64,000 nt of DNA from Anaeromyxobacter dehalogenans 2CP-C (GCF_000013385.1 NC_007760.1:3446001-3510000), one strand, 5' to 3'. Positions 1-9,957 are shown, counted from the first letter of the stretch. The notes: generated by a model not told the origin, from the letters alone. Numbers and translations are program-made.

Positions 1-19
1 CCGGGCATGGCGCGCCGGA

Positions 20-1915
20 TCAGGCGGGCGGGGCCGCCGGCGCCTGCTCGCCGCCGGCGCCCGGCGCCTGGCGCAGGTTCCACTCCAGCGACCACCGCTC
101 GTCGGGGCCGACGCACTCCAGCTCCAGCGTGCCGATCTCGGTGACGTGCGCGTGCAGCCGCACCGGCACCACCTCGCCCGCCGGGCGGGTGCCGGCCGCG
201 ATGGTCGCGGTCACCGGCGGCCCCTCCTCCAGCGACCCGGCGTCCTCCACCACGTCGCCGGGCCGGTCCTCGCGCCGCACCGAGGAGCTGAACAGGCGGA
301 AGTCCACCGGCTCGCCCACGATGAGCCCGAGCGGCTCGCCCGGCAGCTCCGCGCGCGTGCCCTCCTCCATGCCCATGGGCGCGAGGCACACCGCCCGGAG
401 CGGCGGCGCGACGCCCGGCACCGCCGGCATCGACGCCTCCACGCCCACGTAGTACGCGCGCGAGGTGCCGCCGCGGATCCGGATCCCGTGGCCGGCGCGG
501 ACGCGGCCGTACACCGCCGCGCCGCGCGCCACCGCCAGGTCGAGATCGGCGGCCGGGAGCACGCGAGGGGGCGGCGCGCCCTCGCCGGCGAGCCAGCCCG
601 CCAGCACCTCCACCACGCGCGCGGCGAGCGGCGCCGCCTTCATGACGCCGCCGTTGAAGAGCACCGCGGTGGGGTGGAGGAACGCGCCGCCCGCCAGCGG
701 GACCTCGGCGTGGCCGCCCGAGCCCAGCGCGGCGCGGTGGCGGGCGAGGAACGCTGCGAGGTGGCGGGTGATGCCCGGGTCCGCGGCGTACGGCAGGCCG
801 AGCGTGGTGAGCGCGGCGCGGCGCGGCGCCTGCGGCCGGGCGGCCGCGTCCACGCGGGGGAAGAAGCCGTCGGTGAGCACCGCCTCCAGCTCGGCGCGGC
901 GGAGCGCGGTGCGCAGCGCGCCGCCCACCAGCGACGACCCGCGCCCGGGGATGGCCACCGGCAGCTCCTCGAGCGACGGATCCGCGAACATGGCCTCCTT
1001 GGCGCGCCGGGCGGAGTGCCCGAGCGCGAGCAGCTGCCAGCGATCCAGCGTGCGCCCCTCGCGCTCGAGGCTGCCGGCGAGCGCGTGCGCGAGCGCGAGG
1101 TCCATGTTGTCGCCGCCGAGCAGGATGTGGTCGCCCACCGCGACGCGCTCGAGGCCCAGGTCGCCGCCGCGGTCCACCACCGCGACCAGCGAGAGGTCGG
1201 TGGTGCCGCCGCCCACGTCCACCACCAGCACCAGGTCGCCGGGGCGGACCGCCTTCCGCCACCCCTCGCCCATCGCCTCCACCCAGGCGTAGAGCGCGGC
1301 CTGCGGCTCCTCCAGCAGCACCACCTGCGGGAGGCCGGCGAGGCGCGCCGCCTCGACCGTCAGCTCGCGCGCCACCGCATCGAACGAGGCCGGGACGGTC
1401 AGCGTGACCCGCTGCGCCGCGAGCGCGCGGGCGGGATCGCCGGCGGCCACCTCGCGATCCCAGGCCGCGCGCAGGTGCGCGAGGTAGCGCGCGGCGGCCT
1501 CCACCGGCGAGACGCGCGGGACCTCCGGCGGGGCGGCCGCCGGGAGCGTCGCGGCCCGCCGGTCGAGCGTGGGGTGCGAGAGCCAGCTCTTCGCGGACGA
1601 CACCAGGCGGATGGGCGTCTGCGCGCCCAGGTCGCGCGCCAGCTCGCCCACGATCTCCGCCCCCGCGTCCGCCGCCCCGCCCTGCGCCCACGGCAGGGCG
1701 GCCGCGCCGGGCGGCAGCTCGGCCGGGTGCGGGAGGTACAGGAACGACGGGAGGAGCGGGCGCGCCTCCACCTCGCCCGGCCGGACGAGCTGCGGGACCG
1801 CGAGCGGCTCCGCGCGCCCGCCGTCCGGCCCCGGGCCGGCCTCCACCGCGCACCACGCGATGGCGCAGTTGGTGGTGCCGAGGTCGATCCCGACCGCGAG
1901 CGGCGCGTCCGCCAT
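20..1915 (-). CDS. Hsp70-family (DnaK-like) protein
   Basis: A 631-residue protein of the actin/Hsp70 ATPase superfamily. The first phosphate loop GIDLGTTNCAIA is at residues 9-20, the second phosphate loop GGGTTDLSL near 234, and the adenosine-site motif NGGVMK near 420. The part after the ATPase is shorter and unlike the DnaK substrate-binding and lid regions, so this is a divergent Hsp70, not the main DnaK. The ATG at 1915 lies 10 nt after the DUF2760 gene stop, so the two are probably co-transcribed. A further ATG at position 9 on the same strand may begin another operon gene outside the window. Substrate unknown. Confidence 0.9.
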   Translation of the reverse strand: MADAPLAVGIDLGTTNCAIAWCAVEAGPGPDGGRAEPLAVPQLVRPGEVEARPLLPSFLYLPHPAELPPGAAALPWAQGGAADAGAEIVGELARDLGAQTPIRLVSSAKSWLSHPTLDRRAATLPAAAPPEVPRVSPVEAAARYLAHLRAAWDREVAAGDPARALAAQRVTLTVPASFDAVARELTVEAARLAGLPQVVLLEEPQAALYAWVEAMGEGWRKAVRPGDLVLVVDVGGGTTDLSLVAVVDRGGDLGLERVAVGDHILLGGDNMDLALAHALAGSLEREGRTLDRWQLLALGHSARRAKEAMFADPSLEELPVAIPGRGSSLVGGALRTALRRAELEAVLTDGFFPRVDAAARPQAPRRAALTTLGLPYAADPGITRHLAAFLARHRAALGSGGHAEVPLAGGAFLHPTAVLFNGGVMKAAPLAARVVEVLAGWLAGEGAPPPRVLPAADLDLAVARGAAVYGRVRAGHGIRIRGGTSRAYYVGVEASMPAVPGVAPPLRAVCLAPMGMEEGTRAELPGEPLGLIVGEPVDFRLFSSSVRREDRPGDVVEDAGSLEEGPPVTATIAAGTRPAGEVVPVRLHAHVTEIGTLELECVGPDERWSLEWNLRQAPGAGGEQAPAAPPA

Positions 1916-1925
1916 CAGCCGTTCC

Positions 1926-2732
1926 TCACAGCTCGACCTCGGCCGGCGCCACGACGGTCAGGTCCTTGCCGTCCGGCGGCGGCGGCAGCTTCACCTCGCG
2001 CGCGCGCCAGCCGTGGTGGCGCAGGGCGCCCTGGAACGGCGGCTGGCCGACCACGTTGCCGCTCAGGCGGATCGCGCCCGCGTCGAACCCGGGCGCGACG
2101 GTGACCCGCGCGCCCTCCGCCTCGCGGAACACCGGCTCGAGCTGGAACATCGCCTCGATGGCCCGCTTGCACCCTGCGTGAACGGTGCGCGCCGCCGCGC
2201 CGATCGACGCGTCGGGGAAGCCGGTGAGGTCCTCCTCCAGGAAGTCCACCAGCCGCCCCTCGCGCTGGAGCGCGGCGAGGAGCTGGAGCGCCGGGGCGCG
2301 CGGGTCGGCGCGCGGAGGCTCGGGCGCGCGGACGGCCGCGGGCGCGGGCTTCTCGGGCGCCGGCCTCTCGGCCGCGGCGGGCTTCGCGGGCGCGGGCGTC
2401 GGAGCGGCGGCGGGCGGGATGGGGCCGGTCGGGCCCGCCTTCGCCGGCTCGGCGGCCGGCGTGCGCGTGGACGGAGGCGCCGCGGCCGCGGGCGGCGGCG
2501 CGGGGGCTCGCTCCGGCGGCGTCGGCATCGGCGCGGGCGGCGCCGCGACGGGCGGAGGGGCCGCGTGCCACGGCTCCGGACCGGCGGGCGGGGGCGGCAG
2601 CCCCTGCGCACCCTGCGTCACGCGGAGCATGTGGACGGCGCGGGCCACGTCGGGCCGGAAGAGGACGGCGAACAGCGCCCAGAACGCGAGGACCAGGCGC
2701 TGGACGGGCGTGAGCTCGAGGGGATCGGACAT
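1926..2732 (-). CDS. DUF2760 domain-containing protein
   Basis: A 268-residue protein. A hydrophobic segment at about residues 10-30 (LVLAFWALFAVLF) is followed by a long Pro/Ala-rich linker (about 40-130) and a conserved C-terminal domain of about 140 residues that matches my memory of DUF2760, a family often found next to Hsp70-like genes. Function unknown; the pairing suggests a membrane-tethered partner of the Hsp70-like protein. The frame stays open to 2789, but ATG 2732 gives the family-like N-terminus. It has no Shine-Dalgarno; a -10-like TACGGT (2740-2745) ends 8 nt before it, consistent with a leaderless transcript. Confidence 0.8.
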   Translation of the reverse strand: MSDPLELTPVQRLVLAFWALFAVLFRPDVARAVHMLRVTQGAQGLPPPPAGPEPWHAAPPPVAAPPAPMPTPPERAPAPPPAAAAPPSTRTPAAEPAKAGPTGPIPPAAAPTPAPAKPAAAERPAPEKPAPAAVRAPEPPRADPRAPALQLLAALQREGRLVDFLEEDLTGFPDASIGAAARTVHAGCKRAIEAMFQLEPVFREAEGARVTVAPGFDAGAIRLSGNVVGQPPFQGALRHHGWRAREVKLPPPPDGKDLTVVAPAEVEL

Positions 2733-2937
2733 GGGGGACACCGTACGGCGGGCTGACCCGCGATGGAGCGTCCGACGGGGTTCCCTCACATGCGGGGAAC
2801 CCGCTCGAACGCCCGGGGCGGGGGACGCTGGAATGTGCGCCCGGACGCTGCGTCGAGGGAGCCCTGACGGCGGGTGTACGGGCGGGCGCTCGCCGGCCGC
2901 TGCGCCCCCAACCGGACGGGCACTTCACGCGGCGCGT

Positions 2938-3693
2938 GTGCAGATCCCACGCGTGCGCCTCCTCACCGGCACGAGCGGCTGGAGCTACCCGGCCTGGCGC
3001 GGGACGTTCTACCCGGCGGGCCTCCCCACCGCGCAGATGCTCCCCGCCTACGCGGCGCGGCTGCGGACGGTGGAGGTGAACAACACGTTCTACCGGATGC
3101 CCGGCCCCGAGCTGCTCGCCGGGTGGCGCGCGGCGGTCCCGCCCGGCTTCACCTTCTCGCTGAAGGCGCCCCAGCGGATCACCCACCGCCTGAAGCTCGC
3201 GAACGCCGACGCCGCGCTCGCCTGGTTCCTCCGCGCGGCGGCGGAGCTCGGCCCGGCCCTCGGTCCGATCCTGTTCCAGCTCCCGCCCTCGATCCGGCTC
3301 GACCTCGGCTTGCTGCGGGACTTCCTCTCGCTGCTGCCGCGGGGCGGCCGGTTCGCCTTCGAGCTGCGCCACCCGAGCTGGCACGCCGACGCGGTGCGGG
3401 CGACGCTGGCCGACGCCGGGGCCGCGCTGTGCATCACCGACGCGGACGAGGACTCCACCCCGCTCGCCGCGACCGCCGCGTTCGGCTACCTGCGCCTCCG
3501 GCGCACCGAGTACGGCGACGCCGCGCTGCGCTCGGCGCTGCACGCCATCGCGGCGCAGCCCTGGACGGAGGCGTACGCGTACTTCAAGCACGAGGACGAG
3601 GCGCGCGGGCCGGCGTTCGCGACCCGCTTCGCCGAGCTGGCCGGCGAGCTTGGCCTCGGCGCCGGCATCGACGCCGGCGCCGACGCGCGGTGA
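2938..3693 (+). CDS. DUF72 (YecE-like) protein
   Basis: A 251-residue protein of the DUF72/YecE family, which folds as a TIM barrel and has no established reaction. Family signatures seen are GTSGWSYPAWRGTFYP near the N-terminus, VEVNNTFYRMP at about residues 45-55 and FSLKAPQRITH near 72. GTG 2938 is chosen because the conserved region begins only five codons later; the same frame is open far upstream but reads as low-complexity shadow of the DUF2760 gene. It is divergent from the DUF2760/Hsp70 pair. Confidence 0.85.
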   Translation: MQIPRVRLLTGTSGWSYPAWRGTFYPAGLPTAQMLPAYAARLRTVEVNNTFYRMPGPELLAGWRAAVPPGFTFSLKAPQRITHRLKLANADAALAWFLRAAAELGPALGPILFQLPPSIRLDLGLLRDFLSLLPRGGRFAFELRHPSWHADAVRATLADAGAALCITDADEDSTPLAATAAFGYLRLRRTEYGDAALRSALHAIAAQPWTEAYAYFKHEDEARGPAFATRFAELAGELGLGAGIDAGADAR

Positions 3694-3718
3694 CCGAACG
3701 CCACGCGGTGACCGAACG

Positions 3719-4705
<987 letters not shown>

Positions 4706-4775
4706 GCGATGCCTCCGGCGCGCCGGAGGGGCGCGGCGGGGCGACACATAACCGCCCGCGCCGCGCTCCGCCGCG

Positions 4776-6119
4776 TCATCCCTGCGCGACCGCGCGGGCG
4801 CCGGGCGCGCCGCCGTGCGTGCGCGCGTACACCTCCAGGATCTCCGCCGGCGTGAGGTCGGTGCCGCGCGCCTCGGCCATGCCCTGGATGACGGCCGCGA
4901 AGCGGACCAGCTCCTCGCGCCCGAGCCTGATCCCGCCGTGCTCCTCCAGCACCCAGCCCACCCCGCCCTTCCCGGACTGGCTGTTCACCCGGATGACCGC
5001 CTGGTAGGTGCGGCCCACGTCCGCCGGGTCCATGGGCAGGTAGGGCATCTCCCAGCGCTCGCCGTCCGTGCGCCGGAGCGCGGCGAAGCCCTTCTTGATC
5101 GCGTCCTGGTGCGAGCCGGAGAAGGCGGTGTAGACGAGCGCGCCCGCGTACGGGTGGCGCGGGTGCACCGGCATCCGCGTGGCCCGCTCCGCCACCTCGA
5201 CCAGCGCGTCGAGGTCGGCGAGGTCCAGCCCCGGGTCCACGCCCTGCGTGTGCAGGTTGAGCGCGAGCGTCACGAGGTCCACGTTGCCGGTGCGCTCGCC
5301 GTTCCCGAACAGCGTGCCCTCCACCCGGTCGGCGCCGGCCATCACCGCCAGCTCGGCCGCCGCCACCGCGGTGCCGCGGTCGTTGTGCGGGTGCACCGAC
5401 AGGACGTAGCGCTCGCGCCCCCGCACGTGCCGCCCGAACCACTCGACCTGGTCCGCGTACACGTTCGGCGTGGACATCTCCACCGTCGCCGGCAGGTTGA
5501 GGATCACCGGCCGCTCCGCCGAGGCGCCCCACGCGTCCATCACCGCCTCGCAGACCTCGGCGGCGAAGTCGAGCTCGGTGCCGGTGAAGCTCTCCGGCGT
5601 GTACTCGAGGATCACCTCGGTCTCCGGCAGCTCCTCCGCCAGCTGGCGCGCGAGGCGCGTCCCGTCCACGGCGATCTGGCGGATCCCGGCGCGGTCCTTG
5701 CCGAACACGACGCGCCGCTGCAGCTCCGAGGTCGAGTTGTAGAGGTGCACGACCGCGCGCGGCGCGCCGCGGATCGCGTCGAAGGTGGCGCGGACGAGGT
5801 GCTCGCGCGCCTGCGTGAGCACCTGGATGGTCACGCCGTCGGGGATGCCGCGCTCGACGAGCTCGCGGACGAACTCCCGCTCCGGCCGGGAGGCGGACGG
5901 GAAGCCCACCTCGATCTCGCGGAAGCCCGCGCGCACCAGCGCGTCGAACAGCAGCCGCTTGCGCTCCGGCCCCATCGGATCCTCGAGCGCCTGGTTCCCG
6001 TCGCGGAGATCCACCGAGCACCAGCGGGGCGCGCGCTCGATGCGGCGCGACGGCCAGCGCCGGTCGGCGAGCGCGACCTGCGGGAACGGGCGGTACTTGT
6101 GGACGGGCATCCTCGGCAT
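4776..6119 (-). CDS. leuA: 2-isopropylmalate synthase lacking the regulatory domain
   Basis: Condenses acetyl-CoA with 2-oxoisovalerate, the first committed step of leucine synthesis. The sequence matches the yeast/actinobacterial LeuA type: KYRPFPQV near the N-terminus, the metal-binding DLRDGNQAL at about 37-45 and the HPHNDRG metal motif near 241. At 447 residues it stops just after the catalytic and linker regions; the roughly 110-residue C-terminal leucine-sensing LeuA dimer domain of this type is absent and is not encoded in another frame, because the next gene begins 70 nt on. ATG 6119 follows GGAGG with 9-nt spacing. A leader peptide and competing hairpins lie upstream. Activity is likely; feedback by leucine at this domain is not. 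Confidence 0.93.
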   Translation of the reverse strand: MPRMPVHKYRPFPQVALADRRWPSRRIERAPRWCSVDLRDGNQALEDPMGPERKRLLFDALVRAGFREIEVGFPSASRPEREFVRELVERGIPDGVTIQVLTQAREHLVRATFDAIRGAPRAVVHLYNSTSELQRRVVFGKDRAGIRQIAVDGTRLARQLAEELPETEVILEYTPESFTGTELDFAAEVCEAVMDAWGASAERPVILNLPATVEMSTPNVYADQVEWFGRHVRGRERYVLSVHPHNDRGTAVAAAELAVMAGADRVEGTLFGNGERTGNVDLVTLALNLHTQGVDPGLDLADLDALVEVAERATRMPVHPRHPYAGALVYTAFSGSHQDAIKKGFAALRRTDGERWEMPYLPMDPADVGRTYQAVIRVNSQSGKGGVGWVLEEHGGIRLGREELVRFAAVIQGMAEARGTDLTPAEILEVYARTHGGAPGARAVAQG

Positions 6120-6128
6120 GACGTGATT

Positions 6129-6246
6129 CCTCCGGCGGGTGGGGGCCGGGAGGTCTCTGTTCGTCGTGCTGGGAGCGGTGACCTCTCCGGCCGTGGGACG
6201 GCGAGAGAGGTCGCGCGGTCAGTCGAACCGGGCGAGCTCTCTCGCC
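6129..6246 (-). promoter_or_regulatory. Candidate leuA attenuator: four mutually exclusive stems
   Basis: Reading toward leuA: arm A (6246-6237) pairs perfectly over 10 bp with arm B (6209-6200); B (6212-6205) pairs over 8 bp with arm C (6187-6180); C (6192-6180) pairs over 12 bp with one bulge with arm D (6155-6144); D (6153-6145) pairs with 6136-6129, which contains the leuA Shine-Dalgarno GGAGG. Each arm can pair with either neighbour, as in amino-acid attenuators. There is no T-run after C:D, so transcription versus translation control cannot be decided from sequence. Confidence 0.55.
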
Positions 6247-6284
6247 TGGCGAAGAAGTCGACCGGTCGCGCGCTGCGAATGCAT
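6219..6284 (-). CDS. Putative leuA leader peptide
   Basis: A 21-codon reading frame between a promoter and leuA. It carries two adjacent CTT leucine codons at 6252-6257 and a CTC further on. CTT is rare in this GC-rich DNA, where leucine is nearly always CTC or CTG, so a CTT pair is striking. The second CTT is 5 nt upstream of the first arm of a set of competing hairpins, the right place for a stalled ribosome to act. ATG 6284 is close to the predicted transcription start and has no Shine-Dalgarno; ATG 6293 is in frame but upstream of that start. Inferred from layout only. Confidence 0.5.
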   Translation of the reverse strand: MHSQRATGRLLRQARELARFD

Positions 6285-6294
6285 CGCCGACATG

Positions 6295-6322
6295 GTTATC
6301 CGACCGGGCGCCCGCCCGTCAA
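6295..6322 (-). promoter_or_regulatory. Sigma-70-type promoter of the leuA leader
   Basis: On the minus strand, TTGACG (6317-6322) and GATAAC (6295-6300) are separated by 16 nt. They match 5 of 6 and 4 of 6 consensus bases. The predicted start is near 6287, just ahead of the leader-peptide ATG. Confidence 0.5.
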
Positions 6323-6378
6323 GCCGCGACGTGCCCGCCGGCCGCACCACGCCCCCGCAGGCGTGTAGAATGCCGCCC

Positions 6379-6555
6379 GTGAAGCGCAAGCTCTTCCGCG
6401 GCAAGAGGAACCCGTTCGCCATCGACGCCCCGCTGCCGCCCGCCGGCGCGGCCCGGTGGGCCACCATCGCCGGCCTGGTGGTCGGCGGCCTGGTGGCGCT
6501 GTCGGTCCCGATCTTCTTCGCGCTGTTCCTCCTCGGGATCCTGCGCGGGGAGTGA
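6379..6555 (+). CDS. Small single-pass membrane protein
   Basis: A 58-residue hypothetical protein. A basic N-terminus (KRKLFRGKRNPF) precedes one long hydrophobic segment at about residues 25-53 with a short acidic tail, so it is probably inner-membrane with its N-terminus in the cytoplasm. GTG 6379 is preferred because a -10-like TAGAAT (6366-6371) ends 8 nt before it and would overlap the alternative ATG 6370. No family recognised. It is divergent from leuA. Confidence 0.6.
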   Translation: MKRKLFRGKRNPFAIDAPLPPAGAARWATIAGLVVGGLVALSVPIFFALFLLGILRGE

Positions 6556-6682
6556 AGTCCTCCCGGCCGGCCGTCCGGCGCCCGGGCAGCGGCCCGGGCT
6601 GCGGGCGGTCGTGCGCCCAGCGGCAGCCGGGCGTGCGCCTCGCGCCGCCTGCCCTCATCCTTTCGCGAAGGGGGGACGAGGC

Positions 6683-7366
6683 ATGCACGTGAGAGGAATC
6701 GCGTTCGCGGCGGCGCTGCTGCTGGCGGCAGCCGGCTGCAAGACCGGGACGAGCAGCAGGACCCGCACGGCGAACGCGTCGGGCGACGACAAGGCCACCA
6801 CGGAGATGAGCGGCCGCGAGCGCACCGCGCAGGCCGCGCCGCAGGAGGGCCAGAGCGAGCGCGACGTCGCCGAGGCCCAGGCGGCCGAGGCCGCGCCCAG
6901 CGCGCGCGCGCAGCAGGGCGTGGGCGGGAAGGATCCGCACCCGCTCCCGACCGAGGGCGCGGACGCGACGCCGCGGTACTCCGGCGATCCGGGCGCGGGC
7001 TCGGCGGGCCAGCAGGGCCGCGTGCCCGAGACGATGGAGCCGGGCGCGACCGGCCGGGTGGCCGGCGCCGGCACGCCGGACGCCGCCGCCACGGGCACCG
7101 GCGCCGGGGCCGCCACGACCGGGCCGAGCGAGCTCTCCGGGCGCGTCGCGCTCATCGATCGCGAGCAGCACGAGATCGCCATCGACTCGGGCGACGCGAC
7201 CACGCAGGTGAAGATCGCCGACGACGCGCGCATCACCGTGGACGGCCGCTCCGCCACGCTGGCGGACATCCGGCAGGGCGCCGCCGTCCGCGCGCGCCTG
7301 GATCGCAGCGGCGACACGCCGCAGGCGGTGCAGATCGACGTCACGCCGTCGAAGGCGAAGCCCTAG
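6683..7366 (+). CDS. Lipoprotein with low-complexity middle and small C-terminal domain
   Basis: A 227-residue secreted lipoprotein. The signal peptide ends in the lipobox LAAAGC with Cys at about residue 20. A long Gly/Ala/Thr-rich, probably disordered stretch follows to about 150. The last 75 residues (from GRVALIDREQHEIAID) look like a small beta-rich domain of the DUF5666 kind: a link between a DNA or protein region and outer parts is not indicated. The 5' end is set by ATG 6683 after a GGGGGGACGAGG purine run. A hairpin terminator follows. Function unknown. Confidence 0.75.
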   Translation: MHVRGIAFAAALLLAAAGCKTGTSSRTRTANASGDDKATTEMSGRERTAQAAPQEGQSERDVAEAQAAEAAPSARAQQGVGGKDPHPLPTEGADATPRYSGDPGAGSAGQQGRVPETMEPGATGRVAGAGTPDAAATGTGAGAATTGPSELSGRVALIDREQHEIAIDSGDATTQVKIADDARITVDGRSATLADIRQGAAVRARLDRSGDTPQAVQIDVTPSKAKP

Positions 7367-7387
7367 CACGCGGGGAGCGGGGGGACG

Positions 7388-7426
7388 CAGGGCCCCGGTG
7401 CGCCGGACGCGCGCGCCGGGGCCCTG
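7388..7426 (+). terminator. Strong hairpin after the lipoprotein gene
   Basis: A perfect 11-bp GC stem, CAGGGCCCCGG (7388-7398) with CCGGGGCCCTG (7416-7426), begins 21 nt after the stop codon at 7366. No T-run follows, as is common in such GC-rich genomes. Confidence 0.55.
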
Positions 7427-7442
7427 GCGTTAGGATGGCGGC

Positions 7443-8384
7443 ATGACCGCGCTCCCCCGCTTCCAGCCGCGCCGGCCCCTCGGCCGGACCGGCTTCCCCG
7501 TCACCCGCGTCGGCGCCGGCGACCTCGCCGATCGCAGCGTGCCGAAGGAGCGCTGCGTCGCCACGCTGCGCCGCGCCCTCGACGCCGGCGTGAACGTGGT
7601 GGACACCGCCCCGATGTACGAGGACGGCTACTCGGAGGAGATCGTCGGCGAGGCGCTCCGCGGCCGGCGCGAGGGCGTGCTCGTGGTGGACAAGATCGAC
7701 CACCTCGACCGGCCCGTCGCCCCGCAGCTCGACGAGAGCCTGGGGCGGCTCGGCATGCGCGCCGTGGACCTGCTGGTGTTCCACTCCGTCTCCGAGCCGG
7801 CCGCGTGGGCGCGCCTCGCCGCGCAGGGCGGGGGCATGCAGGAGCTGGCCGAGGAGATCGGGCGCGGGCGGGCGCGCTTCCGCGGCGTCTCCAGCCACCA
7901 CCCCGACGTCCTCGCCGCCGCGCTCGACTCCGGCCTGTGCGACGTCCTCATGTTCCCGGTGGGCCCGTACGTGCACCCGCGGTACGTGCAGGAGATCCTG
8001 CCGCGCGCCCGCGCCCTCGGCGTCGGCACCATCTGCTTCAAGACGTTCGGCGCCGGCAAGCTGCTCGGGGACACCGAGGGCTACGGCCGGGCGCTGGCGG
8101 AGCGCCCGCGCGGGAAGCTCTCGTCGGGCGGGCAGGACGCGGCCGCCCCGACGCTGCCGCGGCTCCCGGTCGAGGCGTGCGTCCGGTACACGCTCACCTG
8201 CGATCCCGACGTGGCGCTGCTCGGCCTCTCGTTCCCGAACGAGCAGGACGCCGCGTTCGCCGCCGCGGCGGCGTTCCGGCCGATGGACGACGCGGAGCTG
8301 GCCGAGACGCGCCGGCGTGCGGCCGAGGCGGTGCAGGGCAAGGGAGCCGTCTGGTGGAACCCACCGGAGCGGCCCGGCGCCTGA
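7443..8384 (+). CDS. Aldo/keto reductase family protein
   Basis: A 313-residue aldo/keto reductase-like protein. RPLGRTGFPVTRVGAGD opens the barrel, NVVDTAPMYEDG carries the Asp and Tyr of the tetrad, VVDKIDHLDR the Lys and DLLVFHSVS the His. It differs clearly from the reductase at 3719-4705 and resembles the ferredoxin-free branch of the family. ATG 7443 has no Shine-Dalgarno; TAGGAT (7431-7436) ends 7 nt before it, suggesting a leaderless transcript. Substrate unknown. Confidence 0.85.
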   Translation: MTALPRFQPRRPLGRTGFPVTRVGAGDLADRSVPKERCVATLRRALDAGVNVVDTAPMYEDGYSEEIVGEALRGRREGVLVVDKIDHLDRPVAPQLDESLGRLGMRAVDLLVFHSVSEPAAWARLAAQGGGMQELAEEIGRGRARFRGVSSHHPDVLAAALDSGLCDVLMFPVGPYVHPRYVQEILPRARALGVGTICFKTFGAGKLLGDTEGYGRALAERPRGKLSSGGQDAAAPTLPRLPVEACVRYTLTCDPDVALLGLSFPNEQDAAFAAAAAFRPMDDAELAETRRRAAEAVQGKGAVWWNPPERPGA

Positions 8385-8450
8385 AGAATTTCCGCGCCCG
8401 CGCCTTGTGCGGCGCGCAGCCTGTGCCGAACCTCCACTCGGAGGAAGGCC

Positions 8451-9017
8451 ATGGCGCGCATCGCATTCATCGCGGACGATCTGTTCGAGGACTCGGAGCT
8501 CCGCGTCCCGTGGGACCGCCTGCGGCAGGCCGGGCACGAGACGGTGCTGGTGGGCCTCGAGAAGGGGAAGCAGATCCGCGGCAAGAAGCAGCGGGAGACG
8601 TTCACCACCGACGCGGCCGCGCGGGACGTCACCGCCGACGACTTCGACGCCGTGGTGGTGCCGGGCGGCTACTCCCCCGATCACCTCCGCACCGACATGG
8701 ACATGGTCCGGCTGGTGCGGACCGCGTTCACCGCCGGGAAGCCAGTGGCGGCGGTCTGCCACGGCCCGTGGATGCTGGTCGAGGCGGACGCGATCGACGG
8801 CAAGACCGTGACCTCCTGGCCCTCGCTCAAGACCGACCTCATCAACGCCGGCGCCCGCTGGGTGGACCGGCAGGTCGTCGAGGACGGGAACGTCATCACC
8901 AGCCGGAAGCCCGACGATCTCGAGGCGTTCTCCGACGCGATCCTGCGCCACCTGGGCGAGGAGGCCCGAGCGCGCCCCGGCGACTCGGCCGGCGCCGAGC
9001 AGGGCGCGGGGATCTGA
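8451..9017 (+). CDS. DJ-1/PfpI family protein
   Basis: A 188-residue class I glutamine-amidotransferase-like protein of the PfpI/YhbO group (intracellular protease, deglycase or stress protein). The nucleophile-elbow Cys is in AAVCHGPWML at about residue 104, with VVVPGGYSPDHLR upstream and the typical TSWPSLKTDL downstream. ATG 8451 follows a clear GGAGGAAGG Shine-Dalgarno. The C-terminus carries a short extra acidic tail. It is on the same strand as the aldo/keto reductase 66 nt upstream but has its own leader. Confidence 0.9.
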   Translation: MARIAFIADDLFEDSELRVPWDRLRQAGHETVLVGLEKGKQIRGKKQRETFTTDAAARDVTADDFDAVVVPGGYSPDHLRTDMDMVRLVRTAFTAGKPVAAVCHGPWMLVEADAIDGKTVTSWPSLKTDLINAGARWVDRQVVEDGNVITSRKPDDLEAFSDAILRHLGEEARARPGDSAGAEQGAGI

Positions 9018-9039
9018 GCCGTCGCCCCTCCGCTCGGGG

Positions 9040-9106
9040 TTCGACGGGCTCACGCCGGGCGCCTTCCGAGAGCCGCTCGCCCTGAGCCCCGTCGAAGGGT
9101 GAGCGG
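9040..9106. repeat. REP-like palindromic element, copy 1
   Basis: Arms TTCGACGGGCTCA (9040-9052) and CCCTGAGCCCCGTCGAA (9080-9096) are near-complementary, and a second hairpin pairs CCGCTC...CCCT with AGGG...GAGCGG (9073-9106). The core TTCGACNGGCTCA/TGAGCCNGTCGAA recurs at 63496-63609, so it is a dispersed intergenic repeat. Confidence 0.65.
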
Positions 9107-9138
9107 CGGACGATGCGGGGGAGTGCTAGACCTCTCCC

Positions 9139-9903
9139 ATGGCCGCGTTCAAGGACCACTTCACCCCGGTGGCGGACGCGTACCGCGCCTTCCGGCCCCG
9201 CTACCCGCGCGCGCTGTTCCGCTGGCTCGGCGAGGTCGCGCCCGCGCGCGGCGACGCGCTGGACTGTGGCTGCGGGAGCGGCCAGGCCTCGCTCGGCCTC
9301 GCCGAGTTCTTCGAGCGTGTGCACGCCGTCGATCCGGGCGAGGCGCAGATCCGGCAGGCGCTCCGTCACCCGCGGGTGACCTACGCGGTGGCGCCCGCCG
9401 AGGACACCGGCCTGCCGCCCGCGTCGGTGGACGTCGCGATCGCGGCGCAGGCCATGCACTGGTTCGACCTCGACCGGTTCTGGGCCGAGCTGCGGCGGGT
9501 CGCGCGGCCCGGCGCCGTGTTCGCGGCGGTGACCTACGGGCTCACCCGCGTGGACCCCGAGGTGGACGCGGTGGTGGACCGCCTCTACCACGGGTTGCTC
9601 GCCCGCGACTGGCCGCCCGAGCGCGTGCACGTCGAGAGCGGGTACCGGACCCTGCCGTTCCCCTTCCCCGAGCTCGAGGCGCCGCCGCTGGAGATCGAGG
9701 AGCGCTGGCCGATGGACGCCTTCCTGGGCTACCTCGGCACCTGGTCCGCGGTGACCGCGCACCGCCGGCGCACCGGCGCCGATCCGCTCGCCGAGATCGC
9801 CCCCGCGCTGCGCGCCGCATGGGGCACGCCGGAGCGGCCGCTCCGCGTCACCTGGCCGATCGCGATCCGGGCGGGGCGGATCCTGCCGCACGCCGGCGGG
9901 TGA
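9139..9903 (+). CDS. Class I SAM-dependent methyltransferase
   Basis: A 254-residue methyltransferase of the Methyltransf_11 type. Motif I is DCGCGSGQAS at about residues 41-50, the acidic end of beta-2 is in HAVDPGE, and the following motifs VAPAEDTGLP and DVAIAAQAMHWFD match the family of which many act on small molecules. Substrate unknown. ATG 9139 has no Shine-Dalgarno; an extended -10 element TGC-TAGACC (9124-9132) ends 7 nt before it, so the transcript is probably leaderless. Confidence 0.85.
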   Translation: MAAFKDHFTPVADAYRAFRPRYPRALFRWLGEVAPARGDALDCGCGSGQASLGLAEFFERVHAVDPGEAQIRQALRHPRVTYAVAPAEDTGLPPASVDVAIAAQAMHWFDLDRFWAELRRVARPGAVFAAVTYGLTRVDPEVDAVVDRLYHGLLARDWPPERVHVESGYRTLPFPFPELEAPPLEIEERWPMDAFLGYLGTWSAVTAHRRRTGADPLAEIAPALRAAWGTPERPLRVTWPIAIRAGRILPHAGG

Positions 9904-9957
9904 GGCCGGCGCCGCCGCGTTCTTGTGCCCGGCCCGGGCCGAGGCGAGACTCCGCGC

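Noticed and set aside
6219-6467. An 82-codon minus-strand frame upstream of leuA
   Set aside because: Only its last 21 codons lie downstream of the predicted promoter and form the leader peptide; the rest overlaps the divergent small membrane gene.
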